Shown: positions 11,181 through 23,809 of the stretch, one piece after another
Numbering within the stretch: position 1 is the first letter of the stretch
How the letters are laid out: each line of letters starts with the position of its first letter
DNA from: Prorocentrum cordatum
Taxonomy: Eukaryota; Sar; Dinophyceae; Prorocentrales; Prorocentraceae
Reading direction: 5' to 3'
Assembly (NCBI GenBank): GCA_963575745.1
Contig: CAUYUJ010001370.1
Coordinates: 62,001-126,000, forward strand
Length of the DNA stretch: 64,000 nucleotides
Translations under genes and position numbers: made by a program
Notes under the pieces: model-generated
What the model was told of the DNA's origin: nothing
Databases searched by the model: none
What the model saw: only the letters and a program-made list of their open reading frames with translations

Positions 11181-13542
11181 TTGTCATCCTCAAGTCTCAG
11201 CAAGAGGGCGCATCGTGGTGGGCCTCGCTAAAAAGTCCGCCGGAGACGGCGCCGCGGAAGCGCTTCAGATCCTGTCGGGGGCCCAAGAGGGAACACGCAC
11301 GGGGACTGCCAGCGACGGGGAGGGCGGGCTGGCCCCATCTCCATCTCCAGCGTGCCTCTGGGTTTCTCGGGTGTCCATGGTTTTCTGCTGTGGAGATCGT
11401 GACTTTCCCACGCCAGAAGTCGATGGGCGCCCTGGGGTCTCAGGGTTTGGGCTCGCACCGTAGTCGTGGTAGAGCTCCCACCGAGCTCCCACCCTGCGTG
11501 CTTCCACCTCTGTAGGAGCAGCACTCTTAAGGCGAGCTCCGCGCCCTCCCCCCCCAGGGATTGGGGCCTTGCTTCCGCCGGCCTCGGCCGGCGGAGAGGC
11601 GGCTCGTTCTGCTTCCGCCGTGGGCGGACGGCCGGACGCTCCCAGCGCGCTGGCGCGCGGCCCCACCAGGAACGGAGCGGTGGCGCCGTGGCGCCAGGCA
11701 TTCGGGCTGAAGACGGCGCAGCGCGAGCGGTGCGACAAAGGGCAGGGGAGAAGCAATACTGTCGGGCCGCTGGAGCAGAGGAACGCAGAATGAGGAACGA
11801 GGCCCCTGGCCCCAAAGCCGTCTTCGCTCACCAGGAGGGCTGGAGGAACAGCCATGGAAGGACCTAAGAAACATCGAGCCCATTCCGAACCCAGACTGTT
11901 CCTTGCTTGTGCGTCTTGACTTTATGGGAAACAGACAGGGAACTGCCAACTCCTTCGATGCCTCGACGGCTAGGCCCTCTCTGGAGCGCGCCAGGTCAAG
12001 CAGGCCCGTGCGGGCGGCAAAAGAACACCCCGAGGCGCTTCGGGGACCAGGGTCGCAGCCACCGGCACAGGGGTGCTGACAAGAGGTCAGGGTGCAGCCT
12101 TCGCGGAGCGGAGGTCACCAGATGTCCCTGGAGGCCTCCACATGCAAGAAAAGGGTTAGAGACGCTCAAGACCCCAACCGACGATCGGCGACGACGACGA
12201 CCACGCTGTTAAGGGGGGGGGCTGGTCGACTCGGCCCGATTCGACCCCGACATATTGGGCAGGACATGCCCGAGGCAAAGGTGGCGAAGGTGGAGAAGCA
12301 GGGGAACGTGTTTGTCTCCTCCTCCTCCTCCTCCTCCTCCTCCTCCTCCTTCTCGGGGGAGGAAGAAGTGCACTGTTGCTGCTCCTGTTCCTCCCTCCTT
12401 GCTTCTGCTGTCCCACCTCCTCCTTCTCATCCTCCTCCTGGTCGGAGGACGAGGAAAAGCACTGCTGCTGCTCCGTCTCCAAGAGGAGGGGTAGAGGAGG
12501 AGGAGGAGGAGGAGGAGGAGGAGGAGGAAGAGAAGGAGAAGCAAGAGGAGAAGGAGGAGGAGGAGCGACCGTCGCAGCAGTAGTCGGCGTTCAAATCCCA
12601 ACGCCCTGCGATCGCGTGCTATCGTGATACAGCGCAGCACGTGATCGGGGTCAGAGCCAATCGGTGGCAAAGCACACTATAAAGTAGATGCGAATCAGCC
12701 GTTAGAACCACAGTAACCCAGGAGGGGGAGGAGGAGTCACCGAGGAGGAGCACTGCTGCTGCTCCGGAACGTCGCCCCCGAGGCCCCGGCGGACCCCGAT
12801 CCCCCCCCCCGAAGGAGTGCCGCTTACCCCACTTGCAATGGAGAGGCGAGTGCCAAAAACAACGGTGCGAAGCATTGGGTCATATTTCCATGGGCCAGCC
12901 AGCTTAGCACCTAAATGCAGCAGGGCGACAGCAATCTGAAAAAATACAGTTTGTGCTGGGCCGGCCGGCAGGCAGCCGAGAAAGCTCTGAAAGACGCCGA
13001 TGGGGCTGATCCTACATCGGAAACGCAGGCAGTTAGCCTCGCGTGTCCGCGAAAACCAAGCCACGCACGATTTTCAAATCCTCAACAGAAGGCCGGCTGA
13101 AAGAGCGCGGTCGCGCACTCCCTTGCAGGCCGTCGTGGTTCAGCGGCGAAACACAAGTAATAGGAGCGCGGGCGCGCGCTCACTCTAGGCCGTCGCGGCT
13201 CCACGACAACTCTGACTGGGCCCTCCTTCTCATGCAACTGGCGGCCGTGGCTGCGCAATCCCTCAGACCACAAGGGTCCAACAAGGCGTTGGAATAGAAG
13301 CGGCGTCGCGCATTGGCCGAAGGAGTATTGCCACGATATGGTGCGTATGATCGTGAGCGTAGCTCGGGTATTCACCCATGTCTTGTAAAAACAAGCTACG
13401 ATCGAGAGCCCTGGAAATGTCAATCAGCTGTCATGCCTCGGGTGTCACACCACTGCGCATTGTTTACGATGCCGAGCTCAAGCAACTCTGTGGGCCAACT
13501 TCTATGGCCCAGCAGTGTGGTCTTTCTGTAGGCGTCTGTAGG
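11181..13542. other. No gene seen; scattered GGA/TCC tracts
   Basis: Short (TCC)n at about 12,317-12,352 and (GGA)n at about 12,486-12,565. GC-rich frames at 11.2-11.9 kb are open on both strands with no recognisable domain. No gene supported. Confidence 0.45.
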
Positions 13543-14790
13543 TCATTGTAAGGCGTCAATCGCGAGGGATATTTCAATACAGAACACACCTTGTTCACGA
13601 AGTTGTTTGAACCCAGAATGGGTCAGTGGGCCCTTGAGGAGCGCACGTAGTGCCACTGAGGTGGGATAGCATCCATCGACGCTACATGCTGCAGCAAGGG
13701 CTGCAGCAGCGCAAGTGGATCGAACTTGGAGGCGATGAGACTTGCGTAGACTGTCAAAGCAATGGATCGCCACTTCCTTCCTGCGCGTGATTTCACGACG
13801 CAGAAGGCTGCACCCTCGAACACTATAGCTTTTCGTCTCGTCGCCCTCTCATCCAGTGAGTTTTCGGTCGCCCGAATCGTTATGTAGATCGAACTTGCCG
13901 TCGGGCGCCAACGCGCGGTAGGTAATATTCTTGAAATATTGTAATACTTTGCGAATGAGGCCATTGAGTCGTCTCACCTGGAGGGTCGTTGGTTCCTGAA
14001 TGCGTTGTAGCGACGCAGTATATAATACAACCAAGCATTGGGCAAGGGCGGAATAGGCCAGTGCACATCGGAGACTGACGAACATATCACTGACAATCTT
14101 GCTGGCCGGTGCATCTGGCAAGCTCCAGCGAGGTCGGGGCGCGCGATTGAAAGTAGTTGTTTGAAGTATTCGTCTTGGTCCATGATCGCGTCGCCTCTCT
14201 CCGTCATGGTGCGCATGACTGCACACATCGTGTAAGCATGCTTGTCGAACCTACATGTGCCAAAAGCACTTGCTGTACGTTGTGCACATATGAGTCAATG
14301 TGTGCCTCTTTGCCGCACGTGTTGATGTCGCCCATGTGCTTGGCAATAAATATGTTCAACTTCAATTTCTGATTCATATGACATTGATATGAGACCGATG
14401 CTTCCAGTCGTTCTTTTGGGTTTCAAGGAGAAGGCTCGTGGAGCGTCGTTGGTGCCAGTACCTGGCCGGAGACACTTGAGACAGTGATGGGACTCTTCGT
14501 AGTCCTCAACCCCAGGTAATGCACGTAGGAGTGAGGCGTTCCCAGGAGGTAATTCAAAACATACAGTACGCTCCTGCTCCCCGGTTGCTCCAGCGAGTTC
14601 TCATAGGTCAGACCCTTAAGGAACGTCTTATCCACATCCAGGCTTGCCAAGATCCAATCATCATGGCAAGGCGCCTCGCTGGCTAGTAAGCGCTGCGAGG
14701 TCCGCTTGACTGTTCTACTGAGAAGGCCTCCTGATCCATGTAGCCCCTCAGCACCAGATGGAGTCGGATGATCTTCTCAGTCTGGCCTGT
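13543..14790 (-). pseudogene. Decayed Copia RT / RNase H fragment
   Basis: Pieces of the minus strand in changing frames match the intact Copia element at 35.6-52.0 kb in the correct order. At about 14,740-14,790 is the RT segment 'RLHLVLRGYMDQEAF'. At about 14,600-14,650 is 'ASLDVDKTFLKGLTY' (intact: ASLDINMAFLKGLTY). At about 14,190 is 'DQDEYFKQL', at about 14,010-14,090 'SDMFVSLRCALAY' and 'SLQRIQEPT', at about 13,880 'DLHNDSG', and at about 13,545-13,750 the RNase H end 'CFDSLRKSHRLQVRS..GCYPT'. Frameshifts and stops break every motif block. There is no integrase, gag or LTR nearby, so this is an old truncated copy of a related but different element. Confidence 0.85.
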
Positions 14791-14799
14791 CCAAAATCC

Positions 14800-16100
14800 G
14801 GTGTGAGGGAGGGGGGGGAATCCGAGCTGGTCTAATATCCGGCTTGAGGGACGGGTGGGGTATCCGAGCTCGCCCGCGCATCCCCGGAAACTCCACAGCT
14901 TCCCAACCTGCCATGCGCGGCCTTCGAGACGTGCCAGCACGGTCCCGAATCGCAGAACGACTGGCCCGAGACGCCCACGATGGCTTCAAGATGCCCCGAG
15001 ACGCATTCAAGACGCCCCCAGAGAGGCCCCGAGAGCCTGCCCACAAGGTCCCCCGAGAGGTCAAGAGCCATGCTTTTTCTGCTTGTTTGTTTTTGTTTTG
15101 GTATCGCTGGGGGGTCATCGTCTTTTTCTTGGCGTTTTGTGTTGGTATCCCTGGGGGGGTCTATGTTTTTGTTATGTTGTGTCTTGTGTTTTTGTTGGGG
15201 TATCTCTGGGGTCATCGTCCTCTCGAGCTTCCGACGCGCCAAGACGGTCCAAGAGGCCCGGGAGACCGCCCCCAAAACTGCCTTCGAGGCCCTTGCGAGG
15301 GCCCTGGGACGGCCCACGAGGGTTCCAAGACGGCCCAAAAGAAGGGCCAAAGGCGACCAACGATCGCCCCAAGAGGGCTCCAAGAGAGGCCAAGAGGGAG
15401 AACAATAACCGAACATCCGATCTTTCCGCCCGAAGAAACCACCCAGAAGCCCCAAAAAGCCCCCGACGGACCCAAAAGACGCTCCCAATAAGCCCCAAGA
15501 GTCCCCCCTAAAAAACCAAAAGAGGCCTTCCAAAAAGGCCCCCAAACGGCCCCAAGAACGCTTCAAAACTGCCTCCAAGAGGCTCAGACATGCCCCCGAA
15601 CATTTCCCAAGACGCACTTCAGTCCCCAGATAGGGCTCAAAAAGCCCACGACGCCTCAACCGTGGACTCGGCGGTCTGGCGTAAGCCTCTGCCTCTGGTG
15701 GGCCAGATTTTCATCCATATCCGGTCCGCCTCGGGTTTTGGGGGAGGGGGGCCCGAAACTGCAAGCTGCAGCGCATGCGGACACTAATGTTGCCAGCATT
15801 TGAACGGGCATTCTTCTCGTGGCCCCCGTATTTGTTCCATCGGGGCGCACGATGACCCAAATCGCTCTCAAGCTGTGACTGCGCAATTGCTTGTCGCCTG
15901 GCTCTAGGACGTGTCTTGCGACTTCTAGATTCGAGCCCAGCCAGGCTAATCACGTTCGCAGCGCATCCACGCAAGGATGAACTCTTGCATGCCTGCACAC
16001 CTGCAGCACCTCGTGCAAGTCATGTGCAATCACGAGCTGCAGTGGCAACGATGCTCAACTCAAGTGTGTTTTCTCTGTATATATACTAATAATAATAGTA

Positions 16101-16131
<31 letters not shown>

Positions 16132-16645
16132 ATATAATGATATCATAATAAGAATAATGATAATCATAATCACTTTCAGAATAACAATATGAATGCTATA
16201 TATATATATATATATATGTAAATATATCATTTTTGACAAAAAATGTCTTCCCTCGGCGCGGAACGATGGGGCTCTCCGCTGGCTGGCGGAGCTGGCGCCG
16301 CCGGCGGTGTCGGCGATCTCCGCGAGGACGGTGCGGCTCCCGAGCTGCGCGCGGGGGGCGCGCCCTCGCCGCTGGGGGCAGGAGCTCGGCCGCGCCCCGT
16401 CCCCACCGGCGCGACCCTGGCCCCACTGGCCGACCTGCAGCCGGCCCGTAGAGTGCAGCACCCCGCAGCTGCGGACGAGATGGGGTCGGAATAGATGGGG
16501 TCGGAAAGAGGAGGCGGCCGCGGGTGGGTCGCGGGTGGGTCGCGGGCTGGGTCGCGGGCGGGACGACGACAACAAACAGCAAACAACAAACAACAAACAA
16601 GAACCCACACACACACACACACACAACACCAACACCAACACCACC

Positions 16646-16678
<33 letters not shown>

Positions 16679-18270
16679 CGCTTCAAGACTGGTCGCTCTT
16701 ATCCGCTCGCGTGCCACTCAACACGTATATCCCAAACCCTCGATACCCGCCGTCTTCGTCTTTGACCGTACCCCATTAGGGCTACAGATTTGTTACCTGC
16801 AACTGTTATTTCGTGCAGCCCCTAAGGCAGAGGAAGAGAAGACGGATGGAAGGAAGGGACACGGGGCAGGCGGGTTGCTGAAGAGTGCGTCCTGCATGAC
16901 TTGCGAGGAAGTCTCGAGCGACAGCGCGACTCCCAAATGAATCGTCAGGAAATCCACAGCGAGAGCGTGATTCCTGAGTGTCGGGGGCGCCGCGTCTGAA
17001 TAAATGGCGAGGAAGTACCTCGCGAGACCGCGATTCCTGTAGTATAAGTTGTGAGGAAGTCCAGCGCGAGGGCGCCATTTGGGAATACTTTGTGAGGAAG
17101 TATCGGGCGGGAGCCGCTGTTGTTGTAATCGGGGGTTCAACACAGTTTGGTGACACCTCGCTTTCTCTTGTGAAAAACACTGTGCGAGCCCCAGAAGGAA
17201 CACTTTCAATGAAAGAATACAAAGGTTACTGGGCAGGGGGGATCAACAACAATATTTTTAACTTCTTCTTTAAAAATGAAAATTCAATCTGCACCGCGGA
17301 AGCCCACTTCAGCCACGCACCCAGGGACAGTGAATAACCGTTCGGCCCCCTCACTCTGATAACGATGCGCGGTAAAGATGTAAGGGCCTTGGAGGGCTGC
17401 TAATGCACGTAACCCTTGTTCTTGAGAGGCAAGACCGATGTGAAGCACGTCTAGAAGCTTCACACCGCCCTCTTCCTCCTCTTCCTCCTCCTCCTCTGCC
17501 CTCCTCTGCCCTCCTCATCCTCCTCCACTCTCCTCCTCCACTCTCCTCCTCCTCCTCCTCCTCCTCCTCCTCCTCCTCCTCCTCATCATCCTCCTCCTCC
17601 TCCTCCTCCTCTTTCATCATTTCGCCTCCTCATCCTCGTTACCCCTCCTCCCCAATCCTCCTTTTCACCCCTCCCCCCACCGTCCACGCGATACCACGCA
17701 GGCGTTTCCAGAAGGGCAGGAATGGTGGTGATTCGCCGAAGGCGTCTTCGATAACAAGTACACACGGTATGCATACATGAGCTTGCAGCACTCCTTGCCC
17801 CCTCGATTCGTATCCCCCCTGATGGCCAAACAATGCTTAATACTAAGGCAATGTGGGAAGTCATCTGGACAAAATGGGCACCCCCCAAAAAACGCCGATG
17901 GGCACCTACGCCGATGTTCGGTTCAAATTACATGCGGCGCTATGCTGTCATTTCCCCACACAGTCGCGATCGACGGTCTGATTCTTCCGTGCACGAGAGC
18001 CGAACTATCTACTTGAAATGTGACTTCTTCAGTTTGGGAAGCCACGTGTGGCACGGGTGCGCTATGTACTTGCAGCGCGGCAGCCTCTTAGAGCGGGCCG
18101 ACGCGCGCGCTCAGAAGGCTGATCCCACCAACCTGGGGATGACCCCCCCCCCTCATCCCCTCATTCATTCCCCTCCTCACGGTAAAGAGGAGAAGGGAGG
18201 GGGCCATCCCCAGGTTGTTGGGATCAACCCGCTTCGCGCGAGCGTCGGCCCCGAGGTTTAGTAGGTAACT
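14800..18270. other. No intact gene seen; CCAAGAGG family and several microsatellites
   Basis: About 14,930-15,600 is a block of the GGCCCCAAGANGGCC short-period family. (AAT)n and (TA)n occupy about 16,085-16,220, CA-rich and CAC tracts about 16,605-16,675, and (TCC)n about 17,465-17,620. At about 16,890-17,110 'gaggaagt..gcgagagcg' units repeat irregularly. No recognisable protein. Confidence 0.5.
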
Positions 18271-18490
18271 TAATAGGGGTCAAGCTCACCGCACCGCCAT
18301 CATCATCACTGTCGATAACGATAGACCCATTCTTTGTGGCCGCCTCGTTGGCCTCCCGTTTTGCCTGTGCACGTGCCCTCTTCTTGTCCTCGAGGTCCTT
18401 GTAGATCCTATTGGACTCCTTTTCCTCTGGTGTGTAGTCCCAGATGCTCCGAATACTCCAAAGACTAGGGGTGTCGGAGAGGCCAGGCAT
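18270..18490 (-). CDS. Probable exon of an unknown gene (charged, Asp/Lys-rich)
   Basis: The translation contains 'SIWDYTPEEKESNRIYKDLEDKKRARAQAK' split over a helical, highly charged stretch, then 'SIVIDSDDDGG'. The composition is protein-like and unlike the surrounding repeats. A plausible splice donor (GCG|GTGAGC) lies at about 18,286. It could be the next exon of the gene at 19.5-24.1 kb, about 1 kb downstream, or a separate gene. The function is not recognised. The borders are uncertain. Confidence 0.4.
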
Positions 18491-18784
18491 CGCGATGGGC
18501 GATGGGTCTCGGGGAGTCGGAGTCGGGTGCGGACCTTGGGCCTAAGACGGCTGAGGCAGGGGCCCAGCTTTCCGAAATCGTTTCCCCCCTCCGCGCAAAG
18601 CCAAGGTGACGGGGTGACGGATGGCTGGAGATATCATGCTATCAGGCTCGAAATGGGTCGTTCGGCCGAGGGCAGATCTCGACAGCCTCGGCAGCTGACT
18701 TGTGCCCCCGAAAGTAAGGCACGGGCAAGAGATTCGCGAGGGCGACGGGGAGGAGGCAAGGGAAGAGGGGAGTTCGGAGTCGGG

Positions 18785-18785
18785 G

Positions 18786-18846
<61 letters not shown>

Positions 18847-18900
18847 AGGGAGAGAGGGAGGGAGCGAGAGAAAGAGAGAGAGAGAGAGAGAGGAGGGGCG
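18785..18900. repeat. (GA)n microsatellite
   Basis: About 115 bp of GAGAGA with occasional G insertions. Frames across it code only for Arg/Glu or Ser/Leu runs. Confidence 0.95.
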
Positions 18901-19532
18901 GAGAGAGGAGGCGGCGGGGGTGGATGAGCAGGATCAGTAGGCATCTTTGCCCAGCTGCACTGCAAGCGAGCAGTGAGCAGTGAGCAGGCCAGACGGCCTG
19001 CCAGACAATGCACACTCAGAGCGAGGACGATCGATAGCAGAACGTTCTCCACGAACCTCATTGCCCGCGTGCGCGTCCTCATAACATAACGAGTGCATCA
19101 ACCTCCCTTCTTTGATGTTGTGCAAATTGCTAACAGTCCCGCGCACGCGGGCAATGTATGTCAAGCGCCGTACGGGCCGTACGGACAAACGCATGCGATG
19201 CCGCGATGCATCGATGCATTGTCGATGCATTGCCAGTGAAAATGCAAAGCAAAGTGCAACGCTGCAACGAACGATTCGCGCACCAGCGCCAAACAGAAAT
19301 GCGCTGGCGATGCGCGGGCCTCTCCTGTCCAAACGACGGCGGCCGAACATTGCGAAACCCCACAGTCACAATACACGGACAACCTAAGACACAGACGGAC
19401 GCTTACCGCATCGCAGCGCTGGAACTTGACCCGTGGCGATGGTGGTGTACAACCTCCAAATCTCCAAATCTCAACCTTTGAACTCTAATGACTATGACTC
19501 CCCATCCCCCCACCCATGGATACTGCAACGGG

Positions 19533-19853
19533 TCAGCGAAGCAGGTGCTTCCCAGCTTTGACGATAGACGAGTCCAGGCCGCCCTTGGGATCGACTGAAA
19601 CCCCATGCGGCGCGGCCTCGCTCTCGGGACCCCCGTCAGACTTAAACTTCTTGTTGGCAGTGTCAGCCAATGAGTCGGCCAACGCCTGCTTGTATGCACT
19701 CACACCGAAACGAACCGTCGGCCTTGGCGCGGAATCGCCACCCTTGGCCCTCTTCCTCTTAGGAATCTCGCCAGGCAAGGCCAAACGAGACGGCTCGGTA
19801 TCCTTCGCGATCGGGTTCGCACTCGTGGAAGCACAGGGCTTCAGGACAGGCAC
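19533..19853 (-). CDS. Unknown protein, last identified exon
   Basis: This exon follows a 286-nt intron (19,854-20,139). Acceptor AGCAAG|GTG and donor CTGAAG|GTT are both in phase 0, giving ..TATLK|VPVLKPCAS.. across the junction. The exon encodes a basic, Ser/Ala-rich tail with 'PKRKRAKGG', which looks like a nuclear localisation signal, and ends in TGA at 19,533. I do not recognise the family. The frame could also be read from an ATG at 19,865 as an independent ORF, but the phase-matched splice to the upstream exon is the better explanation. Confidence 0.5.
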   Translation of the reverse strand: MPVLKPCASTSANPIAKDTEPSRLALPGEIPKRKRAKGGDSAPRPTVRFGVSAYKQALADSLADTANKKFKSDGGPESEAAPHGVSVDPKGGLDSSIVKAGKHLLR

Positions 19854-20139
19854 CTTGCTAGACATGAGTTTTAGCTTGTATGCCCTCCATCCCTCTCCTC
19901 CTCCTCCTCCTCCTCCTCCTCCTCCTCATTCTCCTCCTCCCCCTTGCTCCTCGTGCTCATGCTCCTGCTCGTCATGCCTATTCACCCCAACCCACCCCGC
20001 AGGGGGAGGGGTGAGGAAGAGGCAAGTGAGGGGGAGGAGGGCTGGAGGAGAACGCCCTGCTCCTTTTCCTCCTCCCCCTCCTCCTACTCCTCCTCCTCCT
20101 CCTCACTCCGGCCTAGGAGAGGAGGAAGTAGGCCCGAAC
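19854..20139 (-). other. Inferred intron (phase 0) containing TCC microsatellites
   Basis: The donor AAG|GTTCGG and acceptor CAAG|GTG give an open phase-0 join. The intron interior is largely (TCC)n/(GGA)n on both sides of a short unique segment. Both splice sites follow the AG|G pattern. Confidence 0.5.
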
Positions 20140-21675
20140 CTTCAGGGTCGCCGTGCGCTTCATCAGGTCCTTGATTTGCTGCTGGTGCTGGGCGGGCTTC
20201 GACGCTTTCTTCGGCGGCTCGTCCGAGAGCTTGATGTTCAGGTCGTGCCAGTAGACCTCCATCGAGGCGTTGGCTTCGACGACCTTGACGTTGAAAGCGG
20301 GGACCACGACCTCCGCGAAGAGCGACGAATTGCCCACCAGGTACATGGCGATGCCACTGACCTCTCCAAGGTGGATGCCACCAGAATTCGGCAACGACGT
20401 GACAGAGCCTGCAAAAGGAAGCCGAACCTCGCTCGTCATATCGATGCTCAAGGATGGTTTCAAAGAATCTTTGGCCGACGCACGGAAGCTGACGTTGATG
20501 TTCTTCCAATGCGTGTTGTGCGTCTTGTAATACGCCCATATTTGTTTCTCAACTTCGGCCTCTAGGAACTTCACGGTCGGCAACTCCATCTCCGAGGACA
20601 GTGCGCCGTCGGTAGAGAACTGGTACAGCTTAGCGAGCGTGGTCGTCTCAGTCGCCAGCACTTGCTTCTCGACGGGGGGCTTGGCCAAGCTGCCCTGGGT
20701 CTTGCCCCCCTCGCCTATGAGCTCTTTCTTGACCTTCACGAGTTGCGCCTGCTCCTTCATCACCGACTGGCCCTCCTCCGTCTCCTGGGCCGCGGGGGCC
20801 CACGCCTTCAGATTGGACAGGAAAGATCCGTCGCCTCCCATCTTGTCGAACAGCACATCTAGCCAGAACTCCTTCTGATCGGAGGCGTGAACGTCGTGGG
20901 AGCCGATGGCGGTGAGGGCGTCGGCCTCGTCGACCTTCAGGTTGGCAATCTGATGCAACAAGTTAGTCTTGCGCAGCTCGTCGGTCTCCACAACCACGCC
21001 AGCCTTCGACAGCGAGAACTCGACGGCCTTCAGCATGACGAGCGAGTGGAAGCACGCGAACTGCAACGCCTCGCAGGAGGTCTTCCAAATCATGGACACA
21101 CATGTTGGCATCTTCTCCAGGCCCACCACCTCCTTCACAGCAGCCATCCACTCGTCGGGGAAAGCAGCCCTGACGGCGCGAAGCAAGACGTGCACGAGGT
21201 CGTCCTTGTTCATCTTGCCACTGATCTCTGTGTCCGTCATGATCCTGAAGAGGACGCTCTGCAATGTTGGATGTTGACTCAGTGGGCATACCATCCCTTG
21301 CAACTGGTTCGCGAAAGCCTTGAGCGCGATGAACTTGGTCTCGTCGTCGATCAGTGCCCCGAACGCCTCAGACAGCAAGTGCCTGTCGTCGGTGGTATCT
21401 ACTGAGGTCATGTTGCCAATGCTGGATTTCATGCTCTTGCCCTGGACCGTCTGCTGGTCGATAAGCATCTTCGCGAGGCTCACGTAGACAGAATAATAAG
21501 AAGATGTCTGCTTGCCGTTGAGAATGACAGCGCCTTGCCACACGAACTCCAGGCAACGCTGGACCGCGTAGGAGAGGACGTTCGCGCCGCCAGGCTCGTA
21601 GTTCACCGTGCCGACGTGGAACCTCAAGAGGTGAGCGATCACATCCATGCACACGACGTCGCTGCCATCGCCTGG
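20140..21675 (-). CDS. Unknown protein, large central exon
   Basis: About 510 codons of well-balanced amino-acid composition with no low-complexity runs, which makes this one of the most convincing cellular exons in the window. Acceptor candidates CTCAG|CCAG|GCG sit at about 21,671-21,676 and the donor AAG|GTT at 20,140. The first part is rich in Leu/Met helices. The last part ('SEVRLPFAGSVTS', 'LVGNSSLFAEVVVPAFNVKVV') looks like beta strands. A Lys/Gln-rich segment follows. No family recognised. Neighbouring exons on the same strand with compatible phases imply one multi-exon gene. Confidence 0.6.
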
Positions 21676-21984
21676 CTGAGGGAGCACAATTAGCAACTCT
21701 GAAACCCAAAGGGAGCCCCATGGATTCAGAACTACGGTCGCCCACACCCCCCTGTCCTACCAAGTTGGCAAGCAACCGTCGACCCGGCCCTCTCGGAAAA
21801 AAAGACACCTGAGATGTGATTCCTAGGGGGGTGCGAAAGAGCATCCTAGTCGAGACGAGGCACTTGGTAACCAGAAAACTATCTAACCAACTCTGAGTAC
21901 ATGTAGTTGTATATGTATATGTAAATGTGTACGTATGTCTACATGTATAGGTGTATGCATATGTATATGTATATCTCCCTCGTT

Positions 21985-22374
21985 TCGGAACCCGCGTGGC
22001 CGATGTTCCAAGCATCTGGTGGCTTGGACTGGCTGACGTCGGCCACCTGTTTGAGCTTCTGCGCCTTTTTACTTCGGCCACCAGTCTCAGCTCCTGCGTC
22101 AGTGCCGCCAGTGTTGCCCTTGCCGCCAGTGTTGCCCTTGCCGCCGTTGCCCGTCTGCTCGCCAGACGCCTCCTTCAGCGCCGACAAGACTTTCGCACCC
22201 TTCATCGGGTAGGAGAGAAGCTCGACCAGGGCCGCGTGGGACAGGACAGACTTCGGGGTGAACACCCAGGGCACCACAACGTCATCGGACTCGTCGGTTG
22301 CCAGCGGGGCTGTGAACTTCATCGCTTCGAAAACCATGCAACCCACAATCTTATCAGACACCTTGCCGCGCAAC
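21985..22374 (-). CDS. Unknown protein, exon with Gly/Asn-rich linker
   Basis: The acceptor CGCCCAG|GTTGCG at 22,375 is phase 2 and fits the GC-type donor of the upstream exon, joining as ..MVGR|LRGKVSDK... The exon encodes a helical segment ('HAALVELLSYPMKGAKVLSALK') and a Gly/Asn/Thr-rich linker. The donor is not resolved. A candidate is GCGG|GTTCCG near 21,985, just before an AT-rich (ATGTATAT)n tract that would lie in the intron. Function unknown. Confidence 0.45.
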
Positions 22375-22604
22375 CTGGGCGACGGACACAAACCATCCTC
22401 CCCCACCCCCTTTCCTCCCCCTTGCCATCCTCCGACTAGTGGAACACAGGACGCCTCATCACCCCATGCCCAGGAGCCCAAACACACCAAGCTAGATCAA
22501 ACCAGAGACCCGGACCTGAATCCTAACTGTCACCCGTCTTCTGAGATTGAGGGCGGTGGAGATTAAGAGTAAGAGGGAGGGGAGATGCATTAACGAAGTC
22601 CAGC
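22375..22604 (-). other. Inferred GC-AG intron, 230 nt
   Basis: The donor GGAAG|GCTGG and acceptor CCCAG|GTTGC are both phase 2, so the joined codon is AGG. There is no GT donor in the right phase near the end of conserved coding. GC donors are known to be unusually common in dinoflagellates. Confidence 0.5.
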
Positions 22605-23400
22605 CTTCCAACCATCGCCCTGGAGACATCGTGCATGTCGGAGATCACGGAGTGGATCGAGAACTCCTTGTGCAAGTAGTCGCAGAACTCGCCGAAAAAT
22701 GCAGACACGCCATCTTTGATGCCGAGTGTGCTGAGCTTGGTGGCCAACCTACTCGCCTTGAGGAATTTGTTCTGAGAGCCCCTGAAGTGGGCGGCCAATT
22801 GCTTGTCCTTCATGAACGTCCACTGCTTGGTCAAGTAGCCCTCGTCCTCGGCCTCGCCGCGGTTGCACATGCCAGTGCCCTCGACATGCGTTCCCCACAG
22901 CGCGCGAAGGCCACACGCATCTGATATGATCTCGTCGAACGTGACCTCGCTGCCGTCGTGGAACTGGTTGTGGTAGTTCTTCATCCAGACCTCGTGCTTG
23001 ATGTCGATGTTCGCGTCGATCAGTATGACGTTCTTGAAGCCGTGCTCGATGGCGTACTTCACGAATCTGTTATCTTTGTGCTTGGCCGCGACGCCGTAGA
23101 ACGTGTCGCAAATTCTGGTGCCCCACGTGATGGCCCAATACGGCGGCACGTTGCCCTTGGACAGCTTGAGCCACATCGAGCCCGTCACACCGCCAGTCAC
23201 GACGCCCTGGCTGAGGAAGCTCTTGGCGTACGCTCTGCTGGCTGTCATCTGCGTGCGCTGGTTGGACTTCGCTCTGAAGATCTGCGGCTCACCATTCTCG
23301 TTGAAGGGCTTCACCAGGCGAGGCAGCCCCTTGACCTCCCACCGCTCGAGGATCCAGTCCAACCGCATGGAGCCCTCGAGCTTGTCGAACATGTCCTCTT
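22605..23400 (-). CDS. Unknown protein, exon with conserved globular composition
   Basis: About 265 codons with normal composition and many aromatic, Gly, Cys and His residues: 'WILERWEVKGLPRLV', 'GGVTGSMWLKLSKG', 'WGTRICDTFYG', 'VILIDANIDIKHEVWMKNYHNQFHDG'. This suggests an enzyme-like globular domain, but I do not recognise it. The acceptor is probably in CATCTGAAG|AGGAC at about 23,397. The donor AAG|GCTGG at 22,605 is non-canonical GC. A 17-nt palindrome (CTAGACGG-C-CCGTCTAG) at 23,437-23,453 lies in the upstream intron. Confidence 0.6.
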
Positions 23401-23809
23401 CAGATGTGCCCCAAGATACAGGAAACAACCATCTAGCTAGACGGGCCGTCTAGTAGACGGCCCCACGGGCACCGCGGGCCCAGCTCACCACACGAACAGT
23501 GCATCCCGCACAGAACGAAGGAGAGGAGGGAAGGAGGGAGGGAGGGAAGGATGAGGAGGAGGATGATGAGGAGTGAGGAGCAGGAGCAGGAGGAGGATGT
23601 GGAGGAGGAGGAGGAGGAATGACGAATGAGGGGGGGGGGGTCCCTACCACGTCCGTTGTAATAAACCAAGTGCGTATCCCTCCCCTTCCCTCCTGGTCCC
23701 CCTATTCCCTCCCTTCTCCTTACCCCCCCCCCCACTCGGGCTTCGCCCTCCGGTGCTTCGGGGACTCTAGCGCCCTCCCTCTTATTCCACTCCCTACCCC
23801 CCCCCCTAC

